Shown here one piece after another: positions 52,056 through 61,160 of a stretch of DNA of 64,000 bases. The stretch covers positions 930,001-994,000 of the forward strand of contig OU015322.1 in assembly GCA_907163225.1 (NCBI GenBank), read 5' to 3'. The first letter of the stretch is position 1. Each line of letters opens with the position of its first letter. The notes under the pieces are model-generated. The model had not been told where the DNA came from and made no database searches. It was given only the letters and a program-made list of their open reading frames with translations. The position numbers were made by a program, and so were the translations under genes. The stretch is from an uncultured Rhodocyclaceae bacterium (GTDB lineage: Bacteria > Pseudomonadota > Gammaproteobacteria > Burkholderiales > Rhodocyclaceae).

Positions 52056-53444
52056 ATGAAGCGGCTTGAGAAGGATTCGTTCGGCAGCATCGAAGTGGCG
52101 GCTGTTCGCCTGTGGGGCGCGCAGACCCAGCGCTCGCTGGAGCACTTTGCGATCTCCAGCGAACGCATGCCGGATGAGCTGATCCACGCCCTGTCCATGA
52201 TCAAGGCGGCTTGCGCCAAAGTCAATCAGGCGTTGGCCCTGCTGCCCTCCGACGTCGCAGGGGCAATCATCCGCGCCGCCGAAGAAATTTGCGACGGCCA
52301 GCTCGCCGACGAATTCCCGCTCGCGGTCTGGCAGACCGGCTCCGGAACGCAAACCAACATGAACTTGAACGAGGTGCTGGCTAACCGCGCCTCAGAGCTG
52401 CTCGGCGGCCAACGCGGCAACGCCCGCCTCGTTCATCCCAACGACCAGGTCAATCTCGGTCAGTCTTCCAACGATATCTTTCCGACGGCCATGCACGTCG
52501 CTGCGGTCATCGGCATCGAGCGCAAGCTCCTGCCGGCAATTCGGCTACTGACCGCCACGCTGGAAGAGAAATCGACCGAGTTTGCCGACATCATCAAGAT
52601 CGGCCGCACGCATTTGCAGGATGCGACGCCGCTGTCGCTCGGTCAGGAATTCTCCGGCTATGTCACCCAGTTGCAGCACGCCGAAGCGCTGGTCGCTGCC
52701 AGCCTGTCATCGCTCTTTCCGCTGGCCGTCGGCGGCACTGCGGTAGGAACCGGGCTGAACACGCATCCGGAATTCGGCCAGCGTGTGGCGGCGGAGTTGG
52801 CCGCGCGCAGCGGCCTTCCGTTCACCAGTGCTGCCAACAAATTCGCCGCGCTGGCCGCGCATGATGGTCTGGTTGCCGCGCACGGTGCGCTGAAAACCCT
52901 GGCCGTGGCACTGATGAAAATCGCCAACGACATCCGCTGGCTGGCCTCCGGCCCGCGCTCGGGGCTGGGAGAAATCGGCATTCCGGAAAACGAGCCGGGC
53001 AGTTCGATCATGCCCGGCAAGGTCAACCCGACCCAATGCGAAGCGCTGACCATGCTCTGTTGCCAGGTGATGGGCAACGACGTGACGATCGGCATTGCCG
53101 GTGCCGCCGGAAATTTTGAACTCAATGTGTTCAAACCGGTAATCGCCCACAACTTCCTGCAAAGCGTGCGCCTGCTGACTGACGGGATGTTGAGTTTCGA
53201 CCGCCACTGCGTACAAGGCATCAGCGCCCGGCACGAACGCATCGGCGAATTGATGGAACGCTCGCTGATGCTGGTCACCGCGCTGACGCCGCACATCGGC
53301 TACGACAAGGCCGCCGAGATCGCCAAGCTGGCGAACAAGGAAGGGACGACCTTGAAGCAGGCCGCCATCGCCTTGGCCCATGTTTCGGCGGAAGACTACG
53401 ATCGATGGGTGGTTCCGGCCGATATGATTCATCCGGCCGGCTGA
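52056..53444 (+). CDS. fumC: Fumarate hydratase, class II
   Basis: The product (462 aa) is a full-length FumC. It has '[20 protein letters not shown]', '[20 protein letters not shown]', '[17 protein letters not shown]' and the superfamily signature '[17 protein letters not shown]'. It interconverts fumarate and malate in the citric acid cycle without an iron-sulfur cluster, so it works under oxidative stress. Aspartase is excluded by the 'PKVNPTQCE' context and length. AAGGA lies eight bases before ATG 52056. It stands alone between the TIR/OmpA pair and cysD. Confidence 0.94.
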   Translation: MKRLEKDSFGSIEVAAVRLWGAQTQRSLEHFAISSERMPDELIHALSMIKAACAKVNQALALLPSDVAGAIIRAAEEICDGQLADEFPLAVWQTGSGTQTNMNLNEVLANRASELLGGQRGNARLVHPNDQVNLGQSSNDIFPTAMHVAAVIGIERKLLPAIRLLTATLEEKSTEFADIIKIGRTHLQDATPLSLGQEFSGYVTQLQHAEALVAASLSSLFPLAVGGTAVGTGLNTHPEFGQRVAAELAARSGLPFTSAANKFAALAAHDGLVAAHGALKTLAVALMKIANDIRWLASGPRSGLGEIGIPENEPGSSIMPGKVNPTQCEALTMLCCQVMGNDVTIGIAGAAGNFELNVFKPVIAHNFLQSVRLLTDGMLSFDRHCVQGISARHERIGELMERSLMLVTALTPHIGYDKAAEIAKLANKEGTTLKQAAIALAHVSAEDYDRWVVPADMIHPAG

Positions 53445-53501
53445 TCGGAAATCAGCCTGCTTTCAGGCCTTCTGCGACCATAGAAGCAACGGCTGGCCCC
53501 A

Positions 53502-53530
53502 GGGTCAACCGGAAAAAGTGGCCCAAATTG
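53502..53530 (+). repeat. Dispersed GGTCAACCGG element
   Basis: GGGTCAACCGGAAAAAGT then GGCCCAAATTG. It is intergenic, 58 bases after fumC. Confidence 0.75.
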
Positions 53531-53700
53531 AACCCCCCGGCGTGGCCACTCAACACCTGCAGGGAGAGGGCTGGTATCAACGCGTTTCAGATGACGCTTT
53601 ATAACCATGTGAAATAACAAGATGCGCACTTGTTCTTAAAAGAATATTAAGCGCTTTGTTACAATGGCGCCCATTCGACAATCCCCGTGGATTACCCAGC

Positions 53701-54630
53701 ATGACCCAACGCAACACACTTTCTCATCTCGACTGGCTCGAAGCCGAAGCCATCCACATCATGCGCGAAGTGGCCGGCCAGTGTTCCAACCCGGTGCTGC
53801 TCTTTTCCGGCGGCAAGGACTCGATCTGCATGCTGCGCCTGGCCGAAAAGGCCTTCCGCCCGGGCAAGTTCCCCTTCCCGCTGATGCACATCGACACCGG
53901 CCACAATTACAAGGAAGTCGTCGCCTTCCGCGACAAGCGCGCCGCCGAACTCGGCGAGCGGCTGATCGTCCGTTCCGTCGAAGACTCCATGGCCCGCGGC
54001 ACCGTCGTGCTGAAGCACGAAGGCGAATCGCGCAACAAGCACCAGTCGGTGACGTTGCTTGAAGCCATCGAGGAATTCGGTTTCGACGCCTGCATCGGCG
54101 GCGCCCGTCGCGACGAGGAAAAGGCCCGCGCCAAGGAACGCATCTTCAGCTTCCGCGACGAATTCGGCCAATGGGACCCGAAGAACCAGCGCCCGGAACT
54201 GTGGAGCCTGTACAACGCCCGCAGCCACAAGGGCGAGAACATCCGCGCCTTCCCGATCTCAAACTGGACGGAAATGGACGTCTGGCAATACATCGAGCGC
54301 GAAGGCCTCGAACTGCCGTCGATCTACTTCGCCCACACCCGCCCGGTCGCCATGCGCCAGGGCGCCATCGTGCCGGTCAACGTGCCGCTGGTCGGCGGCG
54401 GCGTCGCCAACCCGTCGCGGGCCGGTGAAGAAATCATCGACCTGCAGGTGCGTTTCCGCACCGTCGGCGACATTTCCTGCACGGCGCCGGTCGAATCGGA
54501 CGCCGACGACGTCAGCAAGATCGTTTTCGAAACCGCCACCACCACCATCACCGAGCGCGGCGCTACCCGTCTGGACGACCAGACCAGCGACGCCTCCATG
54601 GAACAACGCAAGAAAGAGGGTTACTTCTAA
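53701..54630 (+). CDS. cysD: Sulfate adenylyltransferase subunit 2
   Basis: The product (309 aa) is CysD of the PAPS-reductase fold. The PP-loop is 'LLFSGGKDSICMLRLA', followed by 'HIDTGHNYKEVVAFRD', 'GGARRDEEKARAKERIFS' and 'FPISNWTEMDVWQYI'. With CysN it makes adenosine phosphosulfate from sulfate and ATP, at the cost of GTP. ATG 53701 is the start; the open frame to 53656 adds an unconserved stretch. The stop overlaps the cysN ATG (TAATG), so the subunits are made in step. A TACAAT at 53660-53665 may be a -10 element. Confidence 0.95.
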   Translation: MTQRNTLSHLDWLEAEAIHIMREVAGQCSNPVLLFSGGKDSICMLRLAEKAFRPGKFPFPLMHIDTGHNYKEVVAFRDKRAAELGERLIVRSVEDSMARGTVVLKHEGESRNKHQSVTLLEAIEEFGFDACIGGARRDEEKARAKERIFSFRDEFGQWDPKNQRPELWSLYNARSHKGENIRAFPISNWTEMDVWQYIEREGLELPSIYFAHTRPVAMRQGAIVPVNVPLVGGGVANPSRAGEEIIDLQVRFRTVGDISCTAPVESDADDVSKIVFETATTTITERGATRLDDQTSDASMEQRKKEGYF

Positions 54631-55901
54631 TGAGCGCCCATCAAGTTGAAGACCACGGCCTGCTGCGCTTTTTGACCTGCGGTAGCGTCGATGACGGCAA
54701 GAGCACGCTGATCGGCCGCCTGCTGTTCGACACCAAGACCATCCTCGCCGACACCCTGTCGGCCATCGCCAAGACCTCGGAAAAGCGCGGCATGGGCGCG
54801 GTTGACCTGTCGCTGCTCACCGACGGCCTGCAAGCCGAGCGCGAACAGGGCATCACCATCGACGTCGCCTACCGCTACTTCTCCACCGGCACGCGCAAAT
54901 ACATCATCGCCGATGCGCCGGGCCACGAGCAGTACACCCGCAACATGGTCACCGCCGCGTCCACCGCCAACCTCGCCATCATCCTCATCGATGCGCGCAA
55001 GGGCGTCCTGACCCAGACCCGCCGCCACTCGAAATTGGCCTCGCTGGTCGGTATCCCGCACCTGATCGTCGCCATCAACAAGATGGACCTCGCCGATTAC
55101 TCGCAGGAAACCTACGAGCGCATCAAGGGCGAATACCTAGAATTTGCTGCCAAGGTCGGCATCGAAGACATCCGCTTCATTCCGCTCTCGGCGTTGAACG
55201 GCGACATGATCGTCGACCGCGGCGACAATCTGAACTGGTACGAAGGCCCGACCCTGCTCGAAATGCTCGAAACTGCCCCGGCTGCGCACACCGAGCACAC
55301 CGAGAAATTCCGTTTCCCGGTGCAATACGTCTGCCGCCCGCAGGATTCGGCCAACCCGGAGCTGCACGACTACCGCGGCTTCATGGGCCGCGTCGAAGCC
55401 GGTTCGATCAAGGTCGGCGATGCTGTCACCGTTCTGCCTTCCGGTCGCGAGTCGACCGTGAAAGCCGTGCAAATCGGCGGCGTCGATATCGGCGAAGCCT
55501 TCTGCGAACAATCGATCACCCTGCTGCTCGCCGACGAAATCGACACCTCGCGCGGCGACATGATCGTCAAGTCGAATGAAGTGCCAGCTGCCGTCAAGCA
55601 GATCGAAGCCACCGTCTGCTGGATGGCCGAAGCCCCGATGGACCGCGCCCGCACCTACCTGATCCGCCACACGACGCGCGACTCGAAGGCCAAGCTGGCC
55701 GCCATCGACCACCGACTGGATGTGAATACGCTGGAAAAAGTCCCGGCCGAGAAGCTGGCGATGAACGACATCGCGCAAGTCACCTTCAAGCTGGCCCAGC
55801 CGCTATTCGCAGACCCCTACCTGGAAAACCGCGGCACCGGCGCTTTCATCATCATCGACGAGAGCAACAACAACACGGTCGGTGCCGGGATGATTTTGTA
55901 A
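54630..55901 (+). CDS. cysN: Sulfate adenylyltransferase subunit 1 (GTPase)
   Basis: The product (423 aa) is an EF-Tu-like GTPase: G1 'CGSVDDGKSTLIGRLL', G2 around 'EREQGITIDVAYRY', G3 'DAPGHEQYTRN', G4 'AINKMDLADYS', followed by two beta-barrel domains. Its GTP hydrolysis drives APS formation by CysD. It lacks the CysC kinase domain that is fused in some species, so APS is either reduced directly or phosphorylated by a kinase encoded elsewhere. Both uses are possible here: cysteine synthesis, or sulfation of the polysaccharide. Confidence 0.95.
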   Translation: MSAHQVEDHGLLRFLTCGSVDDGKSTLIGRLLFDTKTILADTLSAIAKTSEKRGMGAVDLSLLTDGLQAEREQGITIDVAYRYFSTGTRKYIIADAPGHEQYTRNMVTAASTANLAIILIDARKGVLTQTRRHSKLASLVGIPHLIVAINKMDLADYSQETYERIKGEYLEFAAKVGIEDIRFIPLSALNGDMIVDRGDNLNWYEGPTLLEMLETAPAAHTEHTEKFRFPVQYVCRPQDSANPELHDYRGFMGRVEAGSIKVGDAVTVLPSGRESTVKAVQIGGVDIGEAFCEQSITLLLADEIDTSRGDMIVKSNEVPAAVKQIEATVCWMAEAPMDRARTYLIRHTTRDSKAKLAAIDHRLDVNTLEKVPAEKLAMNDIAQVTFKLAQPLFADPYLENRGTGAFIIIDESNNNTVGAGMIL

Positions 55902-55913
55902 ACACGCTTGCTA

Positions 55914-55940
55914 CGGTCGACCGGAAAAATCGTCAAAAAT
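55914..55940 (+). repeat. Dispersed GGTCAACCGG element (GGTCGACCGG variant)
   Basis: CGGTCGACCGGAAAAATC then GTCAAAAAT. It lies directly before the terminator between cysN and the receptor gene. Confidence 0.7.
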
Positions 55941-55941
55941 C

Positions 55942-55968
55942 AAAACGCCTCCGCTATGGAGGCGTTTT
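55942..55968. terminator. Bidirectional terminator
   Basis: AAAACGCCTCC and GGAGGCGTTTT form a perfect 11-bp stem around GCTAT. T runs lie on both strands, between convergent cysN and the TonB receptor gene. Confidence 0.9.
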
Positions 55969-56043
55969 GATTTCAACTGAGCCTCGCCGATCCCGTCAAA
56001 TTAAACGGACAGACTTGCGCGCGCCGCGTCCTGAAAGCAGCGT

Positions 56044-58032
56044 TCAAAGATCGTAGTTGAGCTGGAGCCAATAGGTTCGACCGTCCATGCGCAGCGTGTC
56101 CTGGGACAGGCCGCTTGCAGGGCGCCAGTCAAAGGGCGAAACAGCTTCATACTCGCGGTCGAACAGATTGCGAATGCTGAATGAAGCGGAAACCCCGTGC
56201 CATTTCTGCTCACTGGAAAACGTCAGGTTGGCCAGCGCCACACCTTCCAGTAGGCGCCGCTCCATGGTCAGACGGGAACCAAGATATTGCGCCTCGACCC
56301 CTGTACGTAGGGCGTTACCCAGCATCGGAAAGCTGACATTGAGCTTGCCCAGCACATTTGGCGAATTGACTAGTTGCTCTCCATAGGCATCTGTTGAGTG
56401 CTGCCAAGTCATGCTGCCACGGGATCGAACGCCGCTTTCCCAGAGTCGTTCCAGCTCAATTTCCAGTCCGTGGGCGTGGCTTTTTCCATCAGCGACATAG
56501 TCGCCCAGTGCATCGCTATAGACCAACTGGCCGGTTCGGCGATAGCGATACAACGACCCGGTCAGACGCGTATCGCGTGAAAATTCGTGTTGCAGCACCA
56601 GTTCGGTCGCCGCCACATATTCGGGCGCGGCGGCCGCTTCGTAAGAGAAGCGTTCATAGGCGTGCGGCATGCGGAAAGCTTCGCTGTAGGACGCTTTCAG
56701 GGTGGTCTGCAGGGTCGGCTTGTAAATCACGGCCAAGCGCGGGCTCCAGTTGCCGGCAAGATCGCTGGCATCGTCGTAGCGCGCGCCCAGGTTGAGCGAC
56801 CAGCGCTCGTTGATCCGGTATTCGTCGGTCAGGTAGAAACTGGCCGTGCGCCGCGACAGCGAATCGCTGAGCACCTCGACAATGGCCTTGTCGGGAGAGA
56901 GATAGCTCCGCCGAAACTGCTGCCGATAATCGTTGCGGAACTCAAAACCAAAGACCATCGAATGGTCAACAAACCAGTTGCCAATGAACTTCTGGTCAAA
57001 CCCCCACCAGCTGCCATGAAACTGTCGACGCGAGTATTTTTGGCCATCGCTGAAATCAGTGTATTCGCGCCACGAGTCGTAGGTGTATTGACCGGTATAG
57101 AAACGTGACAGTGAATTGAGCATTGACCCAAGCGAGGTCTGATACGCGAGGTTCAGAAAAGCGTTTTCGTCCCGGATCGAAAATAGTGTGTTGAACGCAG
57201 TCGAATCGCTCGGATTGGTCGGCACCAGCTTTTTGCGGTCGACATAGCCGCCTTCAACCGTCAGGCCTCGAAAGGAAAATTTGCCGAAAAGCCGCTTGTT
57301 GGTCTCGCCGTCAAGGTTGTCCGCGATGCCGTTGTTGGTGCCGGGAGAATCGTAGGGAGCGAAGTACAGGTTTCGGCCATTGACGTCGAGCGCCGAGGCC
57401 GAAAACAGGACGTCTGCACCATTTTCAAAACGCTTGCCGTAGCTTGCCCGCTGCCGTAGCCCTCCGTAACTGGAGGCATCGACCGAGAGCTGGGCGGCAT
57501 TGAAATTGCGACCCTTTTTGGTTACTACGTTGATGATACCGAGCAAGGCATTGTTGCCGTGGGTCACCGAACCGGTGCCCGGAACGTATTCGACACGCTC
57601 GACCAGTTCGATGTCGAGCAGCCCGGATTCGTCAATATAGGCTTGGTTGAACAGGCTGTCTTGGGTTGCATAGCCATCAATCAGCAGCATGATCCGCCCG
57701 GCGTAATCCTCGGGTGCGCCGAAGCCGCGACCACCCAGGTATTGATAGCGGCGGTCATAGGTGGTGTAAAGCCCACGCATGCTGTTGATCACATCGGCCA
57801 GCGTGCGGTAGCCGTAAGCGCGGATATCTGCCGCTGTAACAATGGCTACCGCCGACGGCGAGTCGCTCACCTGCTGTGCCATTTCAGCAACGGGTACGGC
57901 TTCCCGCGTCATCAGCTGATCGAAGGGTATTTCCGTCGGATCATCGTCAACGTCAACGCCAGCGACGGCCGAGCCGCCCAGAAACAGGAGGCACAACGCA
58001 CTGCACGAGAATTTCAAGCCGCTTAAACGCAT
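56044..58032 (-). CDS. TonB-dependent outer-membrane receptor
   Basis: The product (662 aa from ATG 58032) has a signal peptide ('CSALCLLFLGGSAVAG'), a plug domain with 'SAVAIVTAADIRAYGYRTLA', 'DVINSMRGLYTTYDRRYQYL' and 'NNALLGIINVVTKKG', and a beta-barrel ending in aromatic 'TYWLQLNYDL'. The 'SIRNLFDREYEAV' pattern near the end is typical of the family. No clear TonB box was identified. The ligand could be an iron chelate, cobalamin or a sugar; no neighbouring gene settles this. The 160-base A+T-rich upstream gap should hold its promoter; no convincing Fur box was seen. Confidence 0.9.
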   Translation of the reverse strand: MRLSGLKFSCSALCLLFLGGSAVAGVDVDDDPTEIPFDQLMTREAVPVAEMAQQVSDSPSAVAIVTAADIRAYGYRTLADVINSMRGLYTTYDRRYQYLGGRGFGAPEDYAGRIMLLIDGYATQDSLFNQAYIDESGLLDIELVERVEYVPGTGSVTHGNNALLGIINVVTKKGRNFNAAQLSVDASSYGGLRQRASYGKRFENGADVLFSASALDVNGRNLYFAPYDSPGTNNGIADNLDGETNKRLFGKFSFRGLTVEGGYVDRKKLVPTNPSDSTAFNTLFSIRDENAFLNLAYQTSLGSMLNSLSRFYTGQYTYDSWREYTDFSDGQKYSRRQFHGSWWGFDQKFIGNWFVDHSMVFGFEFRNDYRQQFRRSYLSPDKAIVEVLSDSLSRRTASFYLTDEYRINERWSLNLGARYDDASDLAGNWSPRLAVIYKPTLQTTLKASYSEAFRMPHAYERFSYEAAAAPEYVAATELVLQHEFSRDTRLTGSLYRYRRTGQLVYSDALGDYVADGKSHAHGLEIELERLWESGVRSRGSMTWQHSTDAYGEQLVNSPNVLGKLNVSFPMLGNALRTGVEAQYLGSRLTMERRLLEGVALANLTFSSEQKWHGVSASFSIRNLFDREYEAVSPFDWRPASGLSQDTLRMDGRTYWLQLNYDL

Positions 58033-58244
58033 CACTAAAAGACTATCGCCATTCAAATTTTGGAATGCGCATCGCATACCATGTATCGCATTTTAAACTA
58101 TTTCGACAAAAAACGAATCATAAAGTCAAATAAACAATTTTTATTAAAACAATGCGATAAATGTGAATTTCAACACGCCGACCCGAGTAAATGAAAAGCG
58201 TCTGGTTTCGCCAGCGGGCATGGATACCATCGGGGAGGATTTTG

Positions 58245-58802
58245 GTGAATAATCAACTCATGTTGAGACTGTTCATCACCATTCTGCTGCTGCCTACCCT
58301 TCCTCTCACAGCGAGCGCGGACATTTACAAATGTCGCTTGCCAAGCGGCAAGACGGAGATTTCCAACGTCCCCTGCACGACGGGTAGTGGCACGCTGACT
58401 GTCCGTCCGGATGAGCACGTTCCTGAAGCTTCACGCCTGCAGGCTGAGCGCGATGTCGAGCGCATGCGCAGCTATGTTGAAAAACGGGAGGCGGTGCAGC
58501 GTGCTGAGGAAGCAAGCGAGCGTCAGGAACGTAATAACCAGCAACAGGCGATCAACGCCAGTCGAGCCCCGCGCAGCTATGGCAGTGCCGAAGAATGCCG
58601 ACGCGACATTGACCAGATGACGCTGGAAGCGACTCAACGCGCCCGCATGGAAGCTGAGTGCCAGGCGATAGCCAGACCGCAGACCGTTTACCTGCCAGTC
58701 GTTGTCCCGGCCTATCCACAGCGGGTGCACCGGGAACCGCCACGCCCGCCGAAGCCGCCGCCCAGCGCGCCAAGAATCTCGTCAACGCAAATAAGCAAGT
58801 AG
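58245..58802 (+). CDS. DUF4124-domain periplasmic protein
   Basis: GTG 58245 is chosen: GGGGAGGA ends five bases upstream, and it gives a signal peptide ('LMLRLFITILLLPTLPLTAS'). The mature 160 residues begin with the DUF4124 pattern 'ADIYKCRLPSGKTEISNVPC', with its paired cysteines. A charged helical region likely to be coiled coil follows ('RLQAERDVERMRSYVEKREA'), and the tail is proline-rich. The family is common in betaproteobacteria and its role is unknown. It is divergent from the TonB receptor gene. Confidence 0.82.
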   Translation: MNNQLMLRLFITILLLPTLPLTASADIYKCRLPSGKTEISNVPCTTGSGTLTVRPDEHVPEASRLQAERDVERMRSYVEKREAVQRAEEASERQERNNQQQAINASRAPRSYGSAEECRRDIDQMTLEATQRARMEAECQAIARPQTVYLPVVVPAYPQRVHREPPRPPKPPPSAPRISSTQISK

Positions 58803-58913
58803 CCAACTACTAGTGGCTTGAATTTCAAGTGAATGAAGCGATGGCCAGCACGCGCTAGAATGCCGGCTTTAGTGCGGCCAATCGGGTCGCCAACGCCCTT
58901 TCAAGGTCTCGCC

Positions 58914-59486
58914 ATGACTCAGCTTCTCATGCCCTACACCGACCCACTGGCCGGTGATAAAATTATCGCCAAGACCCAAGTCTGGCTGGAACGGGCGGTG
59001 ATCGGACTGAACCTCTGCCCGTTCGCGAAAAGTGTTTTCGTCAAAAAGCAGGTTCGTTACGCACTGACCGCAGCCAGTACGCCGGACGAATTATTGGCCG
59101 AACTTGAGCAGGAACTGACCCGGCTTTCCGCGACGGCGCCGGCCGAACTGGACACGACGCTGCTGATTCATCCGCTGGTGATGACGGATTTTCTCGACTT
59201 CCATTTTTTCCTGGCGGAAGCCGATGCACTGATCCGCAACCTTGGTTTCGAGGGTGTTTTTCAGATCGCCAGCTTGCATCCGAATTATGAGTTTGCTGGC
59301 AGCGATCCGGACGATATTGCCAATTTCACCAACCGCGCGCCCTTCCCGACGCTGCATCTGCTCCGCGAAAGCAGTATCGACCGCGCGGTGGCAGCCTTTC
59401 CCGATGCCGAGTCAATTTTCGAGCGGAATATCGAAACGATGGAGCGGCTGGGGCATGAAGGCTGGAAAAAACTCTGGTTGAGCTGA
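58914..59486 (+). CDS. DUF1415 family protein
   Basis: The product (190 aa) matches the conserved DUF1415 family: 'VWLERAVIGLNLCPFAKSVF' near the N-terminus, 'TLLIHPLVMTDFLDFHFFL', 'IASLHPNYEFAGSDPDDIAN' and 'RAPFPTLHLLRESSID'. It is a soluble cytoplasmic protein with no known function. ATG 58914 is used because the family starts here; the frame to 58833 is not conserved. It converges on the Zn-ribbon gene, with a dispersed-element copy and its inverted partner between. Confidence 0.88.
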   Translation: MTQLLMPYTDPLAGDKIIAKTQVWLERAVIGLNLCPFAKSVFVKKQVRYALTAASTPDELLAELEQELTRLSATAPAELDTTLLIHPLVMTDFLDFHFFLAEADALIRNLGFEGVFQIASLHPNYEFAGSDPDDIANFTNRAPFPTLHLLRESSIDRAVAAFPDAESIFERNIETMERLGHEGWKKLWLS

Positions 59487-59487
59487 G

Positions 59488-59550
59488 TTTTTAGCCGTTT
59501 TTCCGCTCACCGAGCCTTCTGCGGTCAACCGGAAAAAACGGCCAAAAATG
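59488..59550. repeat. Dispersed element with a partial inverted copy
   Basis: The right arm is a full element (GCGGTCAACCGGAAAAAAC then GGCCAAAAATG, 59521-59550). The left arm 59488-59505 (TTTTTAGCCGTTTTTCCG) is its near-perfect inverse. Together they form a stem of about 17 bp with a 24-base loop between two convergent genes. Confidence 0.8.
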
Positions 59551-59561
59551 AAGCGCTTGAA

Positions 59562-59876
59562 TCAGGCCGTTTCGTGCTCGGCGCCGTCCTTGTTCTGGCG
59601 TCCCAGCGTCAATTCGGTGTTTTCGCTGAGGGCGAAAAAGAAGGCCTCAACGGCGTTCGGCTCGCCCGAAGCGGCAAAGGTTGTTTGACCGCACGCGCAC
59701 TGCCCCACCCAGATCGCTTCGATTCCACGCAGGCCGCGCGTGCTGACCGGGTTGATCGTTGTTACGTCGCCGCCGCAGCCGTTGCAAACCAGCTTCTCCG
59801 GGCGAGTTGCCTCGATTTTGGCTTGCGCCTGCGCGATGCGTTGCTCAGTTGTGCCGCGTTGTTTGGCTTGTCCCAT
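59562..59876 (-). CDS. Small zinc-ribbon-like protein
   Basis: The product (104 aa) starts at ATG 59876, with GGGAG just upstream. The open frame runs on to 60083, but that part is low in similarity and arginine/proline-rich. The N-terminal helix ('MGQAKQRGTTEQRIAQAQAK') is charged. It is followed by CNGC ('LVCNGCGGDV') and later CAC ('GQCACGQTTF'), a four-cysteine site likely to hold zinc. No signal or membrane segment is visible. The function is unknown; a nucleic-acid or protein-binding role would be typical of such ribbons. Confidence 0.75.
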   Translation of the reverse strand: MGQAKQRGTTEQRIAQAQAKIEATRPEKLVCNGCGGDVTTINPVSTRGLRGIEAIWVGQCACGQTTFAASGEPNAVEAFFFALSENTELTLGRQNKDGAEHETA

Positions 59877-59946
59877 GCTTGCTCCCGATTTTTTTTCAAA
59901 GGCAGGCAGGATACAGGAGTTTGCGCAGCATTGATTTGGCGCAGAG

Positions 59947-61083
59947 TCAGTCGGCAACAAAGCAAAAGCCTCGCTTGCCGGCCGCCTTGGCACGGTACAT
60001 GGCCTGGTCGGCGCAGCGGATAATGGCCTCAGGCGTTGCCTCCAGATCAATCTGCGGAAACAGGCAAATACCGATGCTGGCACTCAGCGCCGTTCCTTCA
60101 GGTAGCCCGGTGATCGGCTCCTCAATCACCTTGATCAGCTTTTCGGCAAGATGCGCCGCACTGTCGCAGGAACCGATATCCTGAACGAGCAGGAAAAATT
60201 CATCGCCCCCCAGGCGCGAGATCGTATCGGTTTCGCGCATGGCCGCAGCCAGACGCCGGGCAATTTCACGCAAGGCCATATCACCAACATCGTGTCCGAG
60301 CTGATCGTTAACGCTCTTGAAGCCGTCGAGGTCGACAAAAAAGCCCGCGTGGCGGGCTGAGTCCCGGCGCGCCAGCGCCAGCGCCTGAGTGATTCGGTCG
60401 TTGAGCAAATCGCGATTCGGCAGCCCGGTCAAACGATCGTGCAGCGAGCGCTGAAGATGATGTTGGCGCTCTCGTTCGAGCTGGAGTTCGCGCAGAAAAA
60501 GGCGTCGGCGCTGGTACTCAGCCAGATAGCCAGCCGCGCCGCCGATCAGATTGGCCGAAATCATGAAAAAATTCTGGCTGAGCAAAATCGGCTCAGGGAA
60601 GGCCCGAACGTAGCCAAACAGCACGTTGTAGAGCACCAGCACGAGAATGTTGATGACCAGGGCCTGACTGAACCTGGCACCGAGCAGGTTGTAGGTATAG
60701 AAAAATGCCAGCATGATGCCCGGGTAGTAGTAGGCGCTACTGTCGACTGGCAGATGCCAGAGCATGGCGATCAAGCCAAGCGAGGCAGCGAGACCAACCA
60801 GCGCCAGGGGTAGCTGGTTGGCTTTCTCGAACCAGGGCAAAAACGTCAGCGCCAAAACGCTGAGGGGTATGGTCAGGGCCACCATGCGAATCATCCAAAC
60901 CAGCCCAAGCTGATGTGGCGGCACGTACAGATGATCTAGCGCACCGTAGACGAAATAGACAAAAATTCCGACCAGAATGGCGGCCCGGCCTTGCAGGCGG
61001 AGGCGCGGCAACAGATGGCGAACGAACGCACGCTCCGTTTCCAAATCATGGAAACGCAGGGTGAGCCAATGCATTCTGTTCAT
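59947..61083 (-). CDS. Membrane diguanylate cyclase (GGDEF)
   Basis: The product (378 aa from ATG 61083) has six hydrophobic segments in its first 200 residues, such as 'AAILVGIFVYFVYGALDHLY' and 'ALVINILVLVLYNVLFGYV'. A cytoplasmic GGDEF domain follows, starting 'DRLTGLPNRDLLNDRI'. The active-site motif GGDEF is intact ('SRLGGDEFFLLVQD'). An RETD sequence five residues before it matches the RxxD inhibitory site for product feedback. It should make c-di-GMP, which often raises exopolysaccharide output. It overlaps no neighbour and diverges from the DUF599 gene. Confidence 0.9.
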   Translation of the reverse strand: MNRMHWLTLRFHDLETERAFVRHLLPRLRLQGRAAILVGIFVYFVYGALDHLYVPPHQLGLVWMIRMVALTIPLSVLALTFLPWFEKANQLPLALVGLAASLGLIAMLWHLPVDSSAYYYPGIMLAFFYTYNLLGARFSQALVINILVLVLYNVLFGYVRAFPEPILLSQNFFMISANLIGGAAGYLAEYQRRRLFLRELQLERERQHHLQRSLHDRLTGLPNRDLLNDRITQALALARRDSARHAGFFVDLDGFKSVNDQLGHDVGDMALREIARRLAAAMRETDTISRLGGDEFFLLVQDIGSCDSAAHLAEKLIKVIEEPITGLPEGTALSASIGICLFPQIDLEATPEAIIRCADQAMYRAKAAGKRGFCFVAD

Positions 61084-61160
61084 CGACAACGCACCAGGAA
61101 AGCTCCTTACGTCACGGAGGCGGTCGCACAAAGCGCCGAATATGCTTTGGAGAATAAAGC

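Noticed and set aside
58033-58244. Fur box upstream of the TonB receptor gene
   Set aside because: The gap is A+T-rich, but no 19-base GATAAT-type palindrome good enough to name was found.
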